This document shows, one piece after another, positions 32,871 to 37,196 of a DNA stretch of 37,196 nt. Each line of letters starts with the position of its first letter. Within the stretch, counting starts at the first letter, position 1. The notes below the pieces were generated by a model. That model was not told where the DNA came from, did not search any database, and worked only from the letters and a program-made list of their open reading frames with translations. The stretch lies in the NCBI GenBank assembly GCA_900555715.1, contig USMC01000025.1:1-37196 (forward strand). The letters are read 5' to 3'. The DNA comes from an uncultured Porphyromonadaceae bacterium (GTDB taxonomy: Bacteria; Bacteroidota; Bacteroidia; Bacteroidales; Muribaculaceae). The translations under genes and the position numbers were made by a program.

Positions 32871-32895
32871 AATAAGGATTAAGCTTGTAAATCTT

Positions 32896-34083
32896 CTATT
32901 TCAGTTTGGAGCCTTTTGCACCTTTGACGCCGCCCATTGCAAAGATGTTGGCGTCGTAGCTGACGGTTTTGTTCTGCTGGTCGCGTTTGCGCTTGAGGGC
33001 AAGACGGATGAGCCTGTCCATGAGCTTGTCGAACGGCAGACCGGCGGCTTCCCAGAGATAGAAGGAGAGCGAGCCGGGAATAGTGTTTATTTCGTTGACG
33101 TAGATGTCGCGTGTGTCGGCGTCGATCATAACATCCACGCGGCTCACGCCATGGCAGCCGAGCACGCGGAATGTCTCGCCGGCTAAAGAGCGTATACGGT
33201 CGGTCTCGTCCTGAGGCAGGTCGGCAGGGATGCGTTTCTGTGCGGCATGCATTCCCATGCTGTCCTTAGACCCTCCTTTATATTTGTCGTCGTAGCTCAG
33301 AATGTCGCCGCTCTTTATCGGTTCCTCGAGGACAGACGTCTCGTATTCGTCGGCATCGCCGAGAACGGAGCAGTTGATTTCCTGAAGATTCTTAACCATT
33401 TTCTCAACGATGATACGGCTTGAATAGCGCGCAGCGTCGGCAACACGTTCGTCGAGTTCCTGACGGTTGTCGGCACGTCCGATGCCTACGCTCGATCCAA
33501 GATTCGAGGGTTTGACAATGACAGGATAGCCAAGCTTGCTTTCTATGCTGTCCACCAGCTCGTCGTGGCGGTCGAACCAGCGTTTGTCCGTGAACCATAC
33601 ATAATCCACCACTGGTATGCCGTCGGATGCCAGAATCATCTTCATGGTGATTTTGTCCATACCGTTGGCGGAGGCGTGAGTGTTGCAGCCGGCATAAGGG
33701 ATGCCGATGGTCTCAAGAACGCCTTCAAAGATGCCGTCTTCGCCGTTGGAGCCGTGGAGGACGGGAATGGCGACGTCGAGTTCGGCAACAGGCTTATCGC
33801 TGCCGAAGATACCTTTTTTCTTCGCCGGATATAGCTTATAGTCGCCGAAGATAGGGCGCATATACACTTCCTCGCACTGGCTGAGCATCTTTGCAGGGTC
33901 GCGGTAGCTGGCGGTATCGCGGAGCACACTGCCGGTGTACCATTTTCCTTGTTTGGTTATGTATACAGGCACAACGTCGTATGCTTCAGCGTTGATTGCC
34001 GCCATTGCCTGACATGCCGATAGAACGGATATTTCGTGTTCAGTGGAGCGACCTCCGAAGAACACGCCTATGGTTGTTTTCAT
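32896..34083 (-). CDS. ddl: D-alanine--D-alanine ligase
   Basis: This cytoplasmic ATP-grasp enzyme makes D-Ala-D-Ala for peptidoglycan. Visible blocks are VFFGGRSTEHEISVLSA (N-terminal Ddl signature with catalytic Glu), VLHGSNGEDG (about 111-120), YPVIVKPSNLGSSVGI (ATP loop), KYKGGSKDSMGMHAA (omega-loop region; the usual YDYxxKY appears as YDDKYKGGS) and YVNEINTIPGSL (Mg-binding Asn/Glu). The 395-residue length exceeds E. coli DdlB (306) but fits the longer VanA/DdlA-like group. The C-terminal Lys-rich tail is species-specific. It is the last gene of a minus-strand operon, 17 bp after a membrane Mur ligase that is expected to use a related dipeptide. Confidence 0.93.
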   Translation of the reverse strand: MKTTIGVFFGGRSTEHEISVLSACQAMAAINAEAYDVVPVYITKQGKWYTGSVLRDTASYRDPAKMLSQCEEVYMRPIFGDYKLYPAKKKGIFGSDKPVAELDVAIPVLHGSNGEDGIFEGVLETIGIPYAGCNTHASANGMDKITMKMILASDGIPVVDYVWFTDKRWFDRHDELVDSIESKLGYPVIVKPSNLGSSVGIGRADNRQELDERVADAARYSSRIIVEKMVKNLQEINCSVLGDADEYETSVLEEPIKSGDILSYDDKYKGGSKDSMGMHAAQKRIPADLPQDETDRIRSLAGETFRVLGCHGVSRVDVMIDADTRDIYVNEINTIPGSLSFYLWEAAGLPFDKLMDRLIRLALKRKRDQQNKTVSYDANIFAMGGVKGAKGSKLK

Positions 34084-34100
34084 TATTTCAAAACAGTTTC

Positions 34101-35699
34101 TTATTTAAAAGTATCTGGTAAATCGTTTTCATACAGCACCGTGTCGCCGGCGCCCGCGAGCGTGCGCAGCAGCAGCTGTGCCTCAGTGAAGGTTTCGGGC
34201 GTATAGATGTTACTGTCGCTCATTCCGCCCTCCTGCAGACCGGCGACAATGGCGTCGCGGTTGTAAAGTCCGACGACAATGGCGATGTCGCATCTTGTCG
34301 CGGCTTTGCGTCCGAACTCTGTGTTCAGCTCTTCCTGACGCTCTCCGAGTTCTATCATTCCGGGGGTGACGAGGATGCGCTTGCCGGGAGTCATGGAGGC
34401 AAGCACGTCGAGTGCCATTGCCGAGCCGACAGGATTGCTGTTGAAAGCGTCGTCGATGATTGTCATGCCGCCTGGAACGCGTTTGATGCTCAGACGGTGC
34501 TCCACCTGCTCGAGCTGGCTGACGGCGTAGCGTATCTTGTCGTCGCTCACGCCCATCTGCTGAGCCATGGCTGCGGCGGCGATGATGTTGGAGATGTTGC
34601 ATTCTCCTACGAGGCGCGTTTCCAGATCGAGCTTATGTCCGTCGGATGTGCGGCGCATGGTGAAGCTTGTTCCGGCGGGCGAGTATACTATGTTCTCGCC
34701 GATATAGTCGGCGCCGGCGGTGTTCTTGATGGCATAGCGCAGTGTGCGCACATTGTTTACCGGTCGCGACGCTATCATCTCGAAATCGTTGTTGAGCAGG
34801 GCAACGCCGTCGGCGGGAAGGCTGTCGATGAGTTCGAATTTTGTCTTCTGCACATTCTCGATTGTCTTGAACGACTCGAGGTGCTGCGGTCCTACGGCAG
34901 TGACGATGCCTGCCTGCGGATGAACGATGTCGCAGATTTCGGCTATGTCGTGAACCTCTTTGGCACCCATCTCGACAACGAATACCTCATGGAAAGGCTT
35001 GAGATATTCGCGCACCGTCCTGACGACACCCATAGTAGTGTTGAAGCTGCCCGGAGTCATCAGGGTTTCGTATTTTTCGGAGAGTATGCGGGCGAGATAG
35101 TGCTTGGTTGTCGTCTTGCCGTAACTGCCCGTCACACCGATGATTTTCAGATCAGGCATAGCGGCGAGCCTGCGCTCGGCATCCTTGATGTATCGCCTGG
35201 TGATATGATTCTCGACAGGTTTCAGAATCCAGTTTGAAACGACTATGAGGACGAGCGAACAATAGTAGCAGCCCATCAGCATGACGGTGGCGATATAGAG
35301 CCTGAGGAGGATGGTGTCGTGGCTCGAAAGCGTTATTGCAACACCTATAAGAATGGCGCTGACAAAAAATGCCGTCGCGAGAATCCGCGTGGCGCGTGAT
35401 GTCATCACGAGCGGCTTTTTATATTTCTTGCGCCGGAGATTGGTATAGCTGAAAATCAGGAATATGGCGGCAAGAATCATTGCTGCGTTCACCGGAACGT
35501 GCGGAACGAGCATTGCGAGAAAGACAATGATGCCGCACAGGCGCCAGGGGTTAGTGCTGTCGCCGCTCGTGCTTATCCACTTGCGGAAACGCGACGGGCG
35601 GTAGGAATTCTGCTGAAACATCATCAGTGCGCGGCATAGCTCAGCCCGCAGGTTTGCAAGGGCGAGCAGCGCGACAATTATGTAGAGTGCTGTTATCAT
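34101..35699 (-). CDS. Membrane-anchored MurF-like Mur ligase
   Basis: The 532-residue protein has four or five predicted membrane helices in its first 160 residues (about 2-18, 54-66, 71-86, 103-123, 130-156). The Mur ligase central domain begins directly after them: P-loop VTGSYGKTTT (189-198), VEMGAKEVHDI, GPQHLESF and the MurF-like IIDDAFNSNPVG. A C-terminal ligase domain follows (KRILVTPGMIELGERQEE). The normal N-terminal UDP-binding Mur domain is missing, replaced by the membrane part, so the substrate may be lipid-linked or different from soluble UDP-MurNAc-tripeptide. It overlaps the alpha/beta hydrolase by 4 bp and precedes ddl, so a D-Ala-D-Ala-dependent ligation is a reasonable inference. 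Canonical MurF remains an alternative. Confidence 0.82.
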   Translation of the reverse strand: MITALYIIVALLALANLRAELCRALMMFQQNSYRPSRFRKWISTSGDSTNPWRLCGIIVFLAMLVPHVPVNAAMILAAIFLIFSYTNLRRKKYKKPLVMTSRATRILATAFFVSAILIGVAITLSSHDTILLRLYIATVMLMGCYYCSLVLIVVSNWILKPVENHITRRYIKDAERRLAAMPDLKIIGVTGSYGKTTTKHYLARILSEKYETLMTPGSFNTTMGVVRTVREYLKPFHEVFVVEMGAKEVHDIAEICDIVHPQAGIVTAVGPQHLESFKTIENVQKTKFELIDSLPADGVALLNNDFEMIASRPVNNVRTLRYAIKNTAGADYIGENIVYSPAGTSFTMRRTSDGHKLDLETRLVGECNISNIIAAAAMAQQMGVSDDKIRYAVSQLEQVEHRLSIKRVPGGMTIIDDAFNSNPVGSAMALDVLASMTPGKRILVTPGMIELGERQEELNTEFGRKAATRCDIAIVVGLYNRDAIVAGLQEGGMSDSNIYTPETFTEAQLLLRTLAGAGDTVLYENDLPDTFK

Positions 35700-36469
35700 C
35701 TTTTGAAATTGAGAAAACTTGCTATTACGACCGCCGTCTGCGCCGGTCGGTCGAGGAAAGAGTAGTGTCCGGCGCCTGAATATGCCACAAGCCCTGCGTC
35801 GGGAATGAGACGTTCCATGATTTTGGCGTCTGCTATGGGTGTAGCAGTGTCATTCTCGCCCCAAATCAACAGTGTCGGGGCTTTGATTGCGGGCATGAGG
35901 TGCCGCAGGTCCTGATTTACTACGCGACTCATTATTGCACGCATCTTAGGCGATGCCTGTGCGTAATCCGACGAGCCAGAACGTCCGCGCATACGCTCTA
36001 TGAGAGCGTCGGCACGCCGTTTGCCAATCAGCAGTGGCGCTATACGCTTTGCGGCTTTAAATGTGTATACTTTCGTGTAATACTTAAGCGTTCGTCTGGG
36101 CTTGACGCCGGCGGCGTCGACAAGGATGATGCGGTCGGTTTCATTGCGCGACGCATATACGATTGCCATCCTTCCGCCGAAGGAGTGACCTACGAGGACA
36201 GGACGCTCTATGCCTGTCTTGCGGACAAATTCTTCAAGAAAAGCGGTATATTCCTCCATTCCCCATACCTCGGCGGGCTCTGACGAGCCTCCGAAGCCGG
36301 GAAGATCGAGGGTGTAGACCGTTGTCGAGTCGTCGGTGCAGGCGTCGGTAAGAATTTTCACCGTTGAAGCCTTACAGCCCCAGCCGTGCATCACCACTAC
36401 AGCCCTCGGACCATCGCCGGCGACATCGTAGCGGACATCAACACCTTGTATGTTTATAGTCTTTTCCAT
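35696..36469 (-). CDS. Alpha/beta hydrolase, first gene of the Mur ligase-ddl operon
   Basis: The 257-residue protein has the fold's hallmarks: oxyanion-hole HGWGCKAS (about 28-35), nucleophile elbow GHSFGGRM (Ser near 96), an acidic residue in LIWGENDTATP (near 207), and catalytic His in GAGHYSFLDRP (near 237). There is no signal peptide, so it is cytoplasmic. Such enzymes cleave esters, thioesters or amides, and sequence alone does not fix the substrate. Its stop overlaps the membrane Mur ligase start, and the operon continues to ddl, so an envelope or peptidoglycan precursor substrate is possible. It is transcribed from a promoter only 8 bp before its start codon. Confidence 0.88.
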   Translation of the reverse strand: MEKTINIQGVDVRYDVAGDGPRAVVVMHGWGCKASTVKILTDACTDDSTTVYTLDLPGFGGSSEPAEVWGMEEYTAFLEEFVRKTGIERPVLVGHSFGGRMAIVYASRNETDRIILVDAAGVKPRRTLKYYTKVYTFKAAKRIAPLLIGKRRADALIERMRGRSGSSDYAQASPKMRAIMSRVVNQDLRHLMPAIKAPTLLIWGENDTATPIADAKIMERLIPDAGLVAYSGAGHYSFLDRPAQTAVVIASFLNFKR

Positions 36470-36477
36470 TCAGACTA

Positions 36478-36508
36478 CAAAATTAACTAAACCTCCCCAC
36501 ATCCGAAA
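36478..36508 (-). promoter_or_regulatory. Promoter of the hydrolase-Mur ligase-ddl operon, giving a near-leaderless mRNA
   Basis: On the minus strand TTTC (36508-36505) and TAATTTTG (36485-36478) are 19 bp apart. The -7 box ends 8 nt before the ATG at 36469, so the transcript should begin almost at the start codon. Confidence 0.8.
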
Positions 36509-36551
36509 GTTTTCATTCCGAAAATTGGCGGCAGATCTGAGAGAAGCCGTG

Positions 36552-37196
36552 TCAGTCGCGGAAGCGGCGGGTGAGGGGAGCGTAGAAGTCGATGCGGCGG
36601 TCGCGCAGGAAGGGCCACCAGCGGCGGACGTGCTCGCTGCGTTCCATGTCAATGTCGACAACGGCAATTTTTTCGCTGTCGTCGGGCGCGCGGAAGAGAA
36701 ATTCGCCTTGCGGACCTGCCACAAAGCTTGAGCCCCAGAACTGTATGCCGTTTGTGGCTCCGGAAGGATCGGGCTCATGCCCTACGCGGTTGACTGCCAC
36801 AAGTGGCAGACCGTTGGCTATGGCATGACCGCGCTGGACGGTTATCCATGCCTCGCGCTGGCGCTCTTTCTCGTCGGCGCTGTCGGTGCTTTCCCAACCG
36901 ATAGCGGTGGGGTATATTAGTATTTCGGCACCGGCGAGTGCCATCAGACGTGCTGCCTCGGGATACCACTGATCCCAGCACACGAGTACGCCGAGGCGTC
37001 CGACGGATGTGTCGACAGGTTCGAAACCGAGATCTCCGGGGGTGAAGTAGAATTTCTCATAGTATGCCGGGTCGTCGGGGATGTGCATTTTGCGGTATCG
37101 TCCGGCAATGCTGCCGTCGCGTTCGAAGACAACGGCGGTGTTGTGGTACAGTCCTGGTGCGCGTCGTTCGAAGAGGCTTGTCACGAGCACGATCCC
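36552..37196 (-). CDS. aguB: N-carbamoylputrescine amidase, C-terminal part (N-terminus outside window)
   Basis: The frame is open to the right edge; about 214 residues of a family of roughly 290-300 are present. It is a nitrilase-superfamily enzyme that hydrolyses N-carbamoylputrescine to putrescine in agmatine breakdown. The catalytic Lys lies in GRYRKMHIPDDPAYYEKF and the Cys in LGVLVCWDQWYPEAARLMA; the catalytic Glu would be in the missing part. GLYHNTAVVFERDG and EILIYPTAIGWE are strongly AguB-like. An agmatine deiminase gene (aguA) would be expected just beyond the window. It ends 82 bp before the start of the hydrolase gene, which has its own promoter. Confidence 0.93.
   Translation of the reverse strand, partial: GIVLVTSLFERRAPGLYHNTAVVFERDGSIAGRYRKMHIPDDPAYYEKFYFTPGDLGFEPVDTSVGRLGVLVCWDQWYPEAARLMALAGAEILIYPTAIGWESTDSADEKERQREAWITVQRGHAIANGLPLVAVNRVGHEPDPSGATNGIQFWGSSFVAGPQGEFLFRAPDDSEKIAVVDIDMERSEHVRRWWPFLRDRRIDFYAPLTRRFRD

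Noticed and set aside
34497..35237. Plus-strand frame of 246 codons inside the Mur ligase gene
   Set aside because: Antisense shadow of a gene with clear Mur ligase motifs.

Overview
The window looks like a chromosomal segment of a Bacteroidota member, order Bacteroidales. Moderate GC and family-level protein similarity suggest a Muribaculaceae-like gut bacterium, but this is inference. The supporting signs are repeated promoters of the Bacteroides type (-33 TTTG/TTTC, about 20 bp, -7 TAnnTTTG), very few Shine-Dalgarno sites, SusD-era style lipoproteins, a fimbrillin-like protein, and a TamB/TamL pair whose Omp85 partner is a lipoprotein.

Positions 1-6766 are the distal end of a surface polysaccharide (capsule or O-antigen) locus on the + strand. 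It holds the C-terminal end of a CapF-like enzyme, a CapG-like UDP-HexNAc 2-epimerase (together a UDP-N-acetyl-L-fucosamine route), a WbuB-like glycosyltransferase, a cytoplasmic Asp-box propeller protein, an ATP-grasp ligase, a PIG-L type deacetylase, an initiating sugar-phosphate transferase and a WbuC-like cupin. Several of these overlap by 4-8 bp. A repeat-rich, strand-asymmetric spacer separates capF from the epimerase. Positions 6767-9430 are accessory: a fimbrillin-like lipoprotein with its promoter and terminator, then a truncated group II intron abutting that terminator, a perfect bidirectional hairpin terminator and a small minus-strand hypothetical gene. Positions 9759-11638 are an AT-rich type II restriction-modification pair, close to M.HaeIII and NgoPII, so GGCC specificity is predicted.

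Positions 11749-30579 are mostly core genes on the + strand: valS with a strong terminator, a DigH/GHL10-like secreted glycosidase followed by a GT2 glycosyltransferase, a thioredoxin lipoprotein coupled to a DbpA-like DEAD-box helicase, tamB-tamL, a secreted Trp/Gly- and Asn/Ser/Gly-rich low-complexity protein, an OmpP1/FadL-like outer-membrane protein, and queA. A small Ala/Lys-rich helical protein follows.

Positions 31160-32838 are an apparently intact IS1634-family insertion sequence with 16-bp terminal inverted repeats. It sits immediately against the terminator of a minus-strand operon. That operon (32896-36469) encodes an alpha/beta hydrolase, a polytopic-membrane MurF-like Mur ligase and a D-Ala-D-Ala ligase. 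The right edge carries the C-terminal part of an N-carbamoylputrescine amidase (aguB). The candidates most worth following up are the ATP-grasp/PIG-L/propeller block in the polysaccharide locus, the hydrolase-membrane Mur ligase-Ddl operon, the intron fossil on a terminator, and the structured leader upstream of the thioredoxin/helicase pair.
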